DNA from: Methylococcales symbiont of Iophon sp. n. MRB-2018
GTDB lineage: Bacteria; Pseudomonadota; Gammaproteobacteria; Methylococcales; Methylomonadaceae
Reading direction: 5' to 3'
DNA: 64,000 nucleotides
Assembly: GCA_003666325.1 (NCBI GenBank)
Contig: QPIL01000120.1
Coordinates: forward strand, 1 to 64,000
Notes under the pieces: model-generated
What the model was told of the DNA's origin: nothing
The model's database searches: none
What the model saw: the letters and a program-made list of their open reading frames with translations, nothing else
Made by a program: the position numbers and the translations under genes
Shown here: piece by piece, positions 1 through 7,227 of the stretch
How the letters are laid out: every line of letters starts with the position of its first letter
How positions within the stretch are numbered: the stretch's first letter is position 1

Positions 1-1
1 C

Positions 2-115
2 GTTCATAAGTTAAATTCTAGACCTAGAAAGTGCTTGGGATTTAAAACTCCTTACGAGGTATTTTATGAAAACACGGGCGTTGATGCCAGTAAATTAGAT
101 GTGGTGCACTTATGA
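2..115 (+). pseudogene. IS30-family transposase, C-terminal remnant
   Basis: The first 37 codons read in one open frame up to a TGA and contain the segment NSRPRKCLGFKTPYEVFYE, which matches the conserved C-terminal end of IS30-family transposases (the 'RPRKxLGxKTPxEVF' block following the DDE catalytic domain). The rest of the gene lies outside the window, so it cannot be told whether the transposase is intact upstream. It ends 33 bases before the 3' end of trpS, which points the other way. Family assignment rests on this motif only. Confidence 0.7.
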
Positions 116-148
116 GTCGAATCCACCAAATATTATAGAAAAAATTAT

Positions 149-1165
149 TTATTTAATGCGAGAAATACCCACTGCTTTTCGTATTTCTTGCATAAACGGC
201 ACACTAATTTGTCGTGCTTTTATAGCCCCCTCTTGTAACTGCTCTTCTATATGATCTGGTGCTTTCATTAAGGTCATATATCGATCTCTTGCTGGTGCAA
301 TTTCTTCATTTATTTTTTCAAATAATACTTTTTTCATTTCACCCCAAGCAATACCATCTGCATAACGCTGCTCAATCTCAATAATTTCCTCTTCTATTGC
401 AAATGCTTTGTACATACCAAATAATGTACATCCTTTTGTTTCTTTTGGTTCACCAGGCTCCAAAGAATTGGTCTTAATTTTATTGATTAATTTTCTAAGC
501 TTTTTCTCAGTTTCAAACAATGGAATTGTGTTGTTATAGCTCTTACTCATTTTCCTTCCATCCAGCCCTAAAATAGTCGCCGAATTATCATCCACGACCA
601 CTTCTGGAATCGCGAAATGTTCTCCATATATATGATTAAAACGTGAAGCAATATCTCGCGCCATTTCTATATGCTGAATCTGGTCCTTACCTACAGGCAC
701 TTTGTTTGCGTTAAACATCAATATATCTGCCGCCATCAATACTGGATAAGCAAATAAGCCCATATTAATCCCCTTATCAGGATCATTTCCACTCGTCTCC
801 TCATTCTCAGCCACCGATGCCTTATAAGCATGTGCTCTATTCATTAAACCTTTTGCGGTCACACAAGATAGCATCCAACTCAGTTCTGGTATTTCCGGCA
901 CATCCGATTGTCGATAAAAAACAGCGTTTAAAACATCCAAGCCAAGTGCTAGCCACGTTGCTGCAATTTCTAAACTGGATTGCCGTACTCTTTCTGGATC
1001 CTGACACTTAATAAGTGCATGATAATCTGCTAAAAAATAGAAAGGCTTTGAATTTTCATCTTTACTGGCTTCTATTGCTGGACGAATAGCACCTGCGTAA
1101 TTGCCTAAATGGGGAGCGCCAGTTGTTGTAATACCTGTAAGAACAATTTCTTTATTCATCTTCAT
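149..1165 (-). CDS. trpS: Tryptophan--tRNA ligase
   Basis: Cytoplasmic class I aminoacyl-tRNA synthetase that charges tRNA-Trp with tryptophan. The 338-residue length is normal for bacterial TrpS. The HIGH-type signature is PHLGN at residues 18-22 and the KMSKS loop is intact at residues 205-209 inside GLDGRKMSKSYNN; the segment GKDQIQHIEMARDIA is the usual TrpS core. Two ATG codons lie two codons apart at the start (M1 and M3); a TAGG just upstream makes either possible. The gene stands alone on the minus strand, convergent with the transposase remnant. The call is secure. Confidence 0.97.
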   Translation of the reverse strand: MKMNKEIVLTGITTTGAPHLGNYAGAIRPAIEASKDENSKPFYFLADYHALIKCQDPERVRQSSLEIAATWLALGLDVLNAVFYRQSDVPEIPELSWMLSCVTAKGLMNRAHAYKASVAENEETSGNDPDKGINMGLFAYPVLMAADILMFNANKVPVGKDQIQHIEMARDIASRFNHIYGEHFAIPEVVVDDNSATILGLDGRKMSKSYNNTIPLFETEKKLRKLINKIKTNSLEPGEPKETKGCTLFGMYKAFAIEEEIIEIEQRYADGIAWGEMKKVLFEKINEEIAPARDRYMTLMKAPDHIEEQLQEGAIKARQISVPFMQEIRKAVGISRIK

Positions 1166-1383
1166 TACCTAAATTGATGGCTATCAGCCCCTTAAAAACC
1201 GTCAAATTCTACACAAAAAACATGACTTAGTCAGTTATATAACAATGGAAACTCATGATCAAACATCAATTCGACCATACACAGATAAATCATCCCTATT
1301 TTTTATGCTGAGGTCTCTTTTATAGTACACTTCATTTTAAAACTGATTCTGTCACCAGATTTCTAAATTTAATGAGGAAACAC

Positions 1384-1674
1384 ATGCAGGAATATGATAA
1401 AAAACATGACTATATTCGGATGGATGTTAATTGTGAAGTTACATACAAAATGATCGATTCTACAGAGATTAAAACAGGACGTTGCACCTCTTTGAGTGGT
1501 GCAAGTGTATCCTTTATTACCGACTGCTCTTACGATGCAGGTTTAGCAATGGAAATTAAAATACTTCTAAAAAACTCGGTCACACCTATAACCGCCTTCA
1601 TTGAAGTCATAAGAAGTACTTCACAAAAAAATAGTTCTTTTGAAGTTGCGGCAACCATTAAAAGCCTCAAATAA
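1384..1674 (+). CDS. PilZ-like domain protein
   Basis: A 96-residue soluble protein. The sequence DYIRMDVNCEVTYK near the N-terminus followed by a short CTSLSGASVSF segment resembles the PilZ fold, in which an N-terminal RxxxR-type motif and a (D/N)xSxxG motif bind cyclic di-GMP. Here both motifs are degenerate (single Arg, LSGAS instead of DxSxxG), so c-di-GMP binding is doubtful. An ATG four codons further upstream (1372) overlaps the TGAGGAAA ribosome-binding site, so the ATG at 1384 is preferred. The fragment TTATGCTGAGGTC about 60 bases upstream is a solo end of a palindromic repeat found elsewhere in the window. The function is inferred from fold-level resemblance only. Confidence 0.55.
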   Translation: MQEYDKKHDYIRMDVNCEVTYKMIDSTEIKTGRCTSLSGASVSFITDCSYDAGLAMEIKILLKNSVTPITAFIEVIRSTSQKNSSFEVAATIKSLK

Positions 1675-1807
1675 TATTTGTATCTTTAAGAATTAAGACA
1701 CCCTAATTAACTTAAAGCTGATAGAGATCCTTTTCAGCACACGCTTAGTACAATAAACTTCTCTATTCAACACCGACAAGTCATTCATTATCTAAACACT
1801 TAACTCT

Positions 1808-2218
1808 ATGCACACAATCACTAAAGAAGTTTATTTCTGCTATGGTCATCGGCTAATAAACCACCCAGGGAAATGTAGAAATATACACGGGCATAGTGTC
1901 AAAGCCTCTATTTCAATCACGCAAGAACATCTTAACGAACAAAGCATGGTTTGCGATTTTTCTGCTATCAAAAATCATGCTGAGTTATACATTAATCAGC
2001 ACTTAGATCATAATTTTATAGTGCATAAAGATGATCCTATTATCCCAGCCCTAAAAGCCCAAAATGAACGGTTCATGGCTATTGATGAACACCCTACCGC
2101 AGAAGTCCTTAGTAAAATGATATATCAACATTTAAAACAGAAAGGTTTAAATGTTGATCAGGTTGTTTTATGGGAAACAGCTAGTGCTAACGCATGCTAC
2201 AGGGAAAGTCATAAATGA
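1808..2218 (+). CDS. queD: 6-carboxytetrahydropterin synthase / QueD-like protein
   Basis: A 136-residue member of the 6-pyruvoyl-tetrahydropterin synthase family. The zinc-binding histidines of this fold are visible as the early His in CYGHRL and the pair in RNIHGHS, and DFSAIKNHAELYINQHLDH is the standard second block. The C-terminal VVLWETASANACY segment contains the Glu that binds the pterin ring. In bacteria the usual role is queuosine precursor synthesis (QueD: dihydroneopterin triphosphate to 6-carboxytetrahydropterin). The family also includes enzymes of other pterin pathways, so the exact substrate is an inference. No queC or queE gene is adjacent. There is no clear ribosome-binding site before the ATG. 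Confidence 0.8.
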   Translation: MHTITKEVYFCYGHRLINHPGKCRNIHGHSVKASISITQEHLNEQSMVCDFSAIKNHAELYINQHLDHNFIVHKDDPIIPALKAQNERFMAIDEHPTAEVLSKMIYQHLKQKGLNVDQVVLWETASANACYRESHK

Positions 2219-2360
2219 GCTTGCTCCACCCTATTAACACTTCTCTTGGTTTAGAAAAATTATGTGACTCCAAGCAGTTCCTACCCATAAACAGAGATTT
2301 TTGAGTATGTGTCAATCCTATGCTATATCTGATTGTGCTAGAACAACAAATGTACCTTTA

Positions 2361-3125
2361 TTAACCTCGACTAAAGACCCATTCTTTTTCTGACGACAAA
2401 GTATCATTAAAAACATAGTCAGCATCATTAAACCTTTTTAGCTGAGACGCTTTTGTTAAACGATTTATAATGATAAAGTTGGTCATTAAACCTCTGGCAC
2501 GTTTAGCATGAATTCCAATTGTTTTATAGACTCCTGCTTTATTTTCTTTAAAATTTAGAGTCAACACTTGAGCATTTAACAGCTTGGGTTTAATGACTTT
2601 ATAATATTCATTGGAAGCCAAATTAATTAATAAAGGATTTTCGTCATTTTCCAGATCCAGATCAATTAACGCAGTAACCTTCTCACCCCAATATTCATAT
2701 AGGTTTTTTCCCTTATCGTTTGCTAACTTAGTTCCCATCTCTAAGCGATATGGCTGAATTAAATCCAGAGGTCGTAAACAACCGTACAAACCCGACAAAA
2801 TTCTTAAATGACTTTGAGCAAAAGCAAAATCATTTGCCGTGTAATTTTCAACATCTATACCTCCATAGACATCACCCTTAAAAGCTAATAATGCCTGCTT
2901 TGCATTTCTTAATGTAAAGGGCTGCTGAAAATCACGATATCTTTGCCAGTTTAACTGACTCAATTTCTCACTAATTTTCATTAACGATGCCAACTCTTCA
3001 ACCGTAAATTGCTTTACTGTATTAATTAATTCCTGACTATTATTTAGCTGCCTAGGAAAGGTATGGTCATGAAAAGAATTAACAGAAAAATCCAATGTTT
3101 TTGAAGGTGATATAACAATAATCAT
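2361..3125 (-). CDS. yaaA: Peroxide stress protein YaaA (DUF328)
   Basis: This 254-residue cytoplasmic protein opens with IIVISPSKTLDF and carries the family signatures DVYGGIDVENY, LSGLYGCLRPLDLIQPYRLEMGTK and NLASNEYYKV. YaaA of E. coli limits free iron and DNA damage during peroxide stress and binds DNA; length and motifs agree with that family. It starts two bases after the stop of the upstream dctP gene, so tatT-dctP-yaaA are probably cotranscribed. Whether stress protection and the TRAP components are functionally linked is unknown. Confidence 0.92.
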   Translation of the reverse strand: MIIVISPSKTLDFSVNSFHDHTFPRQLNNSQELINTVKQFTVEELASLMKISEKLSQLNWQRYRDFQQPFTLRNAKQALLAFKGDVYGGIDVENYTANDFAFAQSHLRILSGLYGCLRPLDLIQPYRLEMGTKLANDKGKNLYEYWGEKVTALIDLDLENDENPLLINLASNEYYKVIKPKLLNAQVLTLNFKENKAGVYKTIGIHAKRARGLMTNFIIINRLTKASQLKRFNDADYVFNDTLSSEKEWVFSRG

Positions 3126-3127
3126 TA

Positions 3128-4150
3128 TCAGTTAGAACCCCTAATATTTATTTTTTCATCTTTAGAACGAAAAATAGCTAAGTGCTGATCTAACAATTCC
3201 ACTAAACGCATAGACAAGCCACTCTTCGATATAATATCCTGATTTGCTAATTCCATCATACCCTTCAATTTACTCGCAACAGCATCTTCTACAGCTAAAA
3301 ACTCCACACCTACTTTTTTGAGCGCTAAAACGGCATTGACATTGTCCTTTCGACTTTGCCGGTCGACTGCTTTTATAGCCTTCGCCATCACTGTTCTTAC
3401 AACCTGCTGATCCTTATCCGAAATTTTATTAAAATCTTTTTTATTCAGAAAAAAAACACCAAAAATATAAGATAAAGGGAAATCAGTCACATATTTTATT
3501 TTTGTATGCCATTGCAGAGCAATTGCACCAGTAGGAGTTCCAGCAACAGAGTTGATCATCCCAGTTTGCAACCCCACCAACACATCTCTCAACGGCAAAG
3601 GTATAGGTGAAATTGAAAGTGCCTTATACGCCTGAATAGCAATTTTGTTACTATCTGGTGCCCATGATTTTTGCTGTTGCAAATCAGTAATATTATGCAC
3701 AGGTTGTGTTGACATGGTGTAAGCCAAACCTATTTCAGAAAATCCAAAAGCAACTAACCCTTTCTCCTCAAGCCCAACAAGTAGCTGCGCGTCCATTTTT
3801 TCGCGAACGTAATCAATCTCACTCAAGGTCTGAAATTTAACGATCAAGTTATATAGCTGAATATCAGGATAAACCCCTGCCACTCCAGAGTTTGGCATTG
3901 CTGCCCCGTGCAACTGACCAAATTTTATTTTTCTTAGCACATTTTTATCGCCGCCCATCACTCCACCAGGATAAAACTTAAAGTTCACACGTTTATCTGT
4001 CTTCTCATTGATTTCCTTAGCGCTTGCACGCATTTTTTCCATCCAGACTGAGCCATCTGTTGATAATGTTGCAATTTTAAAAGTCAGTGCTTGAACCGAG
4101 CCATAACTCAAGATAAATATTGTAAATACTCCCACTATCTGTTTTATCAT
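3128..4150 (-). CDS. dctP: TRAP transporter substrate-binding protein (DctP family)
   Basis: A periplasmic solute receptor of 340 residues with a signal peptide (residues 1 to about 21, ending SVQA). The mature part starts TFKIATLSTDGSVW and contains YPGGVMGGDKNVLRKIKFGQ and the LQTGMINSVAGTP segment, both typical of DctP-type receptors that bind carboxylates or related anions. The gene lies 57 bases downstream of tatT and 2 bases upstream of yaaA. No DctQ or DctM membrane component is found in the window, so the permease must be encoded elsewhere or be missing. The ligand cannot be predicted from the sequence. Confidence 0.85.
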   Translation of the reverse strand: MIKQIVGVFTIFILSYGSVQALTFKIATLSTDGSVWMEKMRASAKEINEKTDKRVNFKFYPGGVMGGDKNVLRKIKFGQLHGAAMPNSGVAGVYPDIQLYNLIVKFQTLSEIDYVREKMDAQLLVGLEEKGLVAFGFSEIGLAYTMSTQPVHNITDLQQQKSWAPDSNKIAIQAYKALSISPIPLPLRDVLVGLQTGMINSVAGTPTGAIALQWHTKIKYVTDFPLSYIFGVFFLNKKDFNKISDKDQQVVRTVMAKAIKAVDRQSRKDNVNAVLALKKVGVEFLAVEDAVASKLKGMMELANQDIISKSGLSMRLVELLDQHLAIFRSKDEKINIRGSN

Positions 4151-4207
4151 TTTAATTTTATTGTTGTAATCTGAGACCTCAGTCTATGAATGTTTAAAAA
4201 CCAAAAC

Positions 4208-5068
4208 TTAAAAATATTCATCAGCAGAAATCAGCAAATCTTTTGCCTGTATTTTTGCCAATGTGTTTAATAAGGTTAGCCTAGGCTCTTCCAATCCAGC
4301 ATTGATGACTGAATTAAGCAGGCTATCATGTAATTCACGATCAAACATCATCCTCGCATATTGTTTTGCAAAAATAACCTTTACCATTAAGTTTCTTTCT
4401 TTAGAAATTTCTAGTGCCACTTCAAAATACTTTTTCCCTCTCTCTGCGTTACCCCCTAAAGCAGGAGGTAAAATAGTCTCCAAAACACCTAAGTATGCAT
4501 ACCCATTGCCATTTTTATAGGTACTATCTAATTCCGTAACTCGAAGCATAATAGCCTTAACTTGTGCCAATTGAGCTATCGCATTCCAATCGGCTTTATT
4601 ATTTTGAATCCATGATGCCCACGCTGTTCCCAGCGTATAAAGTGCAGCCAAATCATCAGCACTTGTTAACCTGATTTTTTCTAAAAACCGATCGTATTGC
4701 AGTTCGTTCAACTGACAAAAAAGCGGATTATGAATACAGATAGAGCGTAAGGCATATACTAAAGACTTTTCACTTAATACTTTTGCACGGGATGGCTCAT
4801 CATGTAAAAAACCAATATATACTCTGTACATAGCTGAAGCTGATGTTAATAACGACTCACTCTCTGGTTCAGAAATTATCATTGTCTCCAGCAGTAATAA
4901 ATAAGCGGGTATTGCACTAGCTACCATTTCAGGGTCATTATGATTCAATAGAGCTTGAGATAAATTTTTACCAAACTCTTGGCTTACATTTGAAATGAAA
5001 AGACCACAACCATTGAGTTGGATACACAAGCAAAATAAAAAAAATACTTTTATTTTTAAAAATCGCAC
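4208..5068 (-). CDS. TRAP transporter TatT-type lipoprotein
   Basis: A 286-residue predicted lipoprotein: hydrophobic signal followed by lipobox LNGC with the modified cysteine at residue 21. The helical body (SQALLNHNDPEMVASAIPAY, then repeated helix pairs with YAYLGVLETILPP and EISKERNLMVKV near the end) matches TatT (TPR-like, trimeric) proteins that accompany some TRAP receptors such as those of Treponema. Its position directly upstream of dctP supports this role. It starts with ATG behind an AAGGGTGAA ribosome-binding site. The region upstream (5069-5399) is the shared regulatory space with the small gene at 5484 and contains no other gene. Confidence 0.82.
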   Translation of the reverse strand: MRFLKIKVFFLFCLCIQLNGCGLFISNVSQEFGKNLSQALLNHNDPEMVASAIPAYLLLLETMIISEPESESLLTSASAMYRVYIGFLHDEPSRAKVLSEKSLVYALRSICIHNPLFCQLNELQYDRFLEKIRLTSADDLAALYTLGTAWASWIQNNKADWNAIAQLAQVKAIMLRVTELDSTYKNGNGYAYLGVLETILPPALGGNAERGKKYFEVALEISKERNLMVKVIFAKQYARMMFDRELHDSLLNSVINAGLEEPRLTLLNTLAKIQAKDLLISADEYF

Positions 5069-5399
5069 ATTTCACCCTTACTTTTTTATTGTTTTAATCA
5101 TTTATGTAAATAGAGACTGTATAACGATTTCCCGCCTCTAATCAGAAAAAAATATTTTCCACTTATTAAAGCAAGTAAACCAATCCCATACAAAAATACA
5201 ATCCATTGTTTAATATATGATTTTTCAATCCCCATCAATTTCTACATGGCAACATGATAGAATAAAATCGAAACAAGCTGCAAAAAATGTTGCAAAACAA
5301 AACACCAGTCAAACTCAATAATACATAATAGTTTTGACAGCTTAGCTCAAGTTATGTTTAAAATACGCTGTCGAACAAAAATAATTATTCACTCGACAT

Positions 5400-5442
5400 G
5401 CAATTTAATTAAGCATTAAATTGCTTCCCTGATAAAAGGGAA
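5400..5442 (+). promoter_or_regulatory. Two adjacent hairpins in the leader of the 60-aa gene
   Basis: Two perfect inverted repeats lie back to back: GCAATTTAA/TTAAATTGC (arms 5400-5408 and 5416-5424) and TTCCCT/AGGGAA (5425-5430 and 5437-5442). They are about 40 bases upstream of the start at 5484. They could be operators or a structured 5' leader that protects a strongly expressed mRNA. A TTCCCT/AGGGAA hairpin also precedes pqqA. The function is inferred. Confidence 0.4.
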
Positions 5443-5483
5443 CATAAAAATAACTTTTTAATAAATATATTGAGGACCTTATA

Positions 5484-5666
5484 ATGGCTGAAGAATCAAG
5501 TAACTATAACAAAATCGTAGCTGGCGTTGCTATCGTATCCATCTCTTTAATCTTAGTTTTAAAAGATCGTGAAACTGAGCATTGGGAACGTAGTAACACA
5601 ACTCTTGAAGAAAATGCTACTGCACTTCAAGGTGTAACTAGATACCAAAACAATATGACTGAATAA
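5484..5666 (+). CDS. Small single-pass membrane protein, unknown
   Basis: A 60-residue protein with a strong GAGG ribosome-binding site, one hydrophobic segment (residues about 11-26, IVAGVAIVSISLILVL) and a polar, charged C-terminal half (KDRETEHWERSNTTLEENAT) without cysteines. It is framed by a hairpin-rich leader and a clear terminator, so it is a monocistronic and probably well-expressed gene. I do not recognise the family. A role as a small subunit of a membrane complex is possible but nothing in the sequence proves it. Confidence 0.6.
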   Translation: MAEESSNYNKIVAGVAIVSISLILVLKDRETEHWERSNTTLEENATALQGVTRYQNNMTE

Positions 5667-5678
5667 GTTTTATTGTGT

Positions 5679-5716
5679 AAAGGTCTTTCATCTTAAAAAT
5701 GAAAGGCCTTTTTTAT
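5679..5716 (+). terminator. Rho-independent terminator
   Basis: AAGGTCTTTCA and TGAAAGGCCTT form an 11-bp stem with one G-U pair and an 8-base loop, followed by a T-rich run. It directly follows the stop of the 60-residue gene. Confidence 0.85.
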
Positions 5717-5839
5717 TGCCTGTCATAATTACCCCCTCAAACACCCTCCTTAGCTTTCAACACATTTGTTAGCTCTGTCCTTTATATTTAGCACACCCCC
5801 CGTTGAACAAAACTCGCATTAGTCTATTTTTTTCTGTAA

Positions 5840-5997
5840 GCTAGTCAATCCTTAAAAACACAACAACCATCTGATTTATAACAATAAATTAAACAAAAAC
5901 CATAGAAAAAACAAGCAGTATTTGGTAAAATAACGGCTATTTCTTGGTCGTTTTTCTGACAAAATAGACTAACAAAATCAATTCCAACCCCAACCCC
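5840..5997. repeat. Partial copy of the dispersed 340-bp element
   Basis: From TAGTCAATCCTTAAAAACAC to the CAACCCCAACCCCAG end, this matches the left half of the element seen at 12771-13111 and 63068-63400. The copy is cut at 5997, where the 54-bp tandem repeat begins. Confidence 0.8.
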
Positions 5998-6139
5998 AGT
6001 TCTGGTGCGTGGAACGCACCCTACTTCTAAGGTTATCCCCAGAATATCCGTAGTTCTGGTGCGTGGAACGCACCCTACTTCTAAGGTTATCCCCAGAATA
6101 TCCGTAGTTCTGGTGCGTGGAACGCACCCTACTTCTAAG
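5998..6139. repeat. 54-bp tandem repeat, about 2.6 copies
   Basis: The unit starts AGTTCTGGTGCGTGGAACGC and recurs at 5998, 6052 and 6106 with an exact 54-base period. Each unit contains the hairpin GGTGCGT-GGA-ACGCACC. There are no variable spacers. The same hairpin appears singly at about 7083, 21790, 63430 and 63500. Confidence 0.9.
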
Positions 6140-6221
6140 TCTTTAGTCCTGAGTCTTTAGATCCGTAGGGTGCGTTTGCCCACCAGGGATGGTGGAAATG
6201 CAGAACTAATCAAAAATCAAG

Positions 6222-6331
6222 GAGTCCTTAGTCTTTAGTCTTTAGTCTTGAGTCTTGAGTCTTGAGTCTTGAGTCTTGAGTCTTGAGTCTTGAGTCTTGA
6301 GTCTTGAGTCTTGAGTCCTGAGTCCTGAGTC
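6222..6331. repeat. Heptamer tandem array (GAGTCTT type)
   Basis: About fifteen tandem 7-base units, first TTAGTCT, then GAGTCTT, ending in GAGTCCT. It lies about 90 bases upstream of the hvfA-like gene, in the stretch between the 54-bp repeat and that gene. Confidence 0.95.
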
Positions 6332-6421
6332 CCGAATCTTTTTTAAGTTTGCCTAGCTATCTGTTTGTGCTATTATTTTCCTACACCACATTCAACTCAC
6401 CTCTTTCTAAGTAAAATAAAC

Positions 6422-6757
6422 ATGTCAGCATTCAAAAAACCACTTGCATTAGCTATAAGTAGCACTATTTTATCGGGCTTATCTTCTTCTGCCGTTAATG
6501 CAAAAACAATAATAGATTTCAAAGCAAGCCCATTTGCTTTATCCGAATTATCTGATGGTTATATGCAACTAGCTAAGTCAGATAAAAAAGCTAGCGGTAA
6601 AATGAAAGATGGCGCATGCGGCGAAGGTTCTTGTGGTGGTGCTATGATGAAAGGCTCTGAAGAAAAAACAGCAGAAGGAAATTGTGCAGGAAATAAGCCT
6701 ATGCCAACAAAAACAAATCCAGTAAAAACCAAGAAGGGAAATGTAGCACGGCAATGA
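6422..6757 (+). CDS. hvfA: HvfA-like RiPP precursor, copper-related
   Basis: A 111-residue precursor-like protein. It has a signal peptide (residues 1 to about 26, ending VNA), then SPFALSELSDGYMQLA, which closely resembles the conserved leader block after the signal in HvfA-type oxazolone/thioamide RiPP precursors (NPFxMTELSxGYM). The Cys-bearing region has the characteristic ACGEGSCGG motif but only two Cys there, plus one more in EGNCAGN; canonical HvfA proteins have several EGxCG repeats. The reading frame extends 19 codons upstream but the ATG at 6422 gives a proper signal peptide. The modifying enzymes HvfB and HvfC do not follow; recQ does, on the other strand. The family match is strong; the modification is inference. 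Confidence 0.78.
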   Translation: MSAFKKPLALAISSTILSGLSSSAVNAKTIIDFKASPFALSELSDGYMQLAKSDKKASGKMKDGACGEGSCGGAMMKGSEEKTAEGNCAGNKPMPTKTNPVKTKKGNVARQ

Positions 6758-6829
6758 AATAATATTTAATTTCTCTTTTGCTTCAGAATTGCTGAAATAT
6801 ATTCAACAATCCACAGCCTATAAATATTA

Positions 6830-7117
6830 AGAGACCTCCACATAACTCATGAACGGATAAAAAAGGCTAGAAGTTTTCCATCTTTCAGCCAAAATAACGC
6901 CTATTTCTTGGTCGTTTTGCTGATAAACCATACTAACAAAATCAACCCCAAACACAGAGCAACTAAACCTCTTTTATTCAGAGTTATTTGTTGAATAAGG
7001 TATAAAATCCGCCTCACTCCTCCGTCATTCCTACATGTAGTAACAGAAGTTCCAGTTACTTTAGTCCTGAGTCTTTAGATCCGTAGGGTGCGTTCCACGC
7101 ACCAGAACTAATCAAAA
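6830..7117. repeat. Composite repeat: half MITE fused to the dispersed element
   Basis: Bases 6830-6898 match one half of the palindromic element found complete at 25761-25918 (GACCTC...AACGGATAAAAAAGGCTAG). At the shared string AAAATAACG the sequence switches into the dispersed 340-bp element, which continues to the CTTTAGTCCTGAG edge and a GGTGCGT/ACGCACC hairpin. The switch point suggests recombination between the two families at a short homology. Confidence 0.75.
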
Positions 7118-7129
7118 ATCAAGGGGTTC

Positions 7130-7227
7130 TTAGTCTTTAGTCTTTAGTCTTTAGTCTTTAGTCTTTAGTCTTTAGTCTTTAGTCTTTAGTCTTTAGTCTT
7201 TAGTCCTGAGTCCTGAGTCCTGAGTCC
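7130..7227. repeat. Heptamer tandem array (TAGTCTT type)
   Basis: About fourteen 7-base units, mostly TTAGTCT and then GAGTCCT. The array runs right up to the stop codon of recQ: the last bases of the gene (TAG at 7228-7230) are at the array edge. Confidence 0.95.

Noticed and set aside
5998..6139. CRISPR-like 54-bp direct repeats
   Set aside because: The repeats abut exactly without variable spacers; this is a simple tandem duplication.
6222..6331. CRISPR array
   Set aside because: The 7-base units are directly tandem with no spacers, and no cas gene is near. The same holds for the other heptamer arrays.
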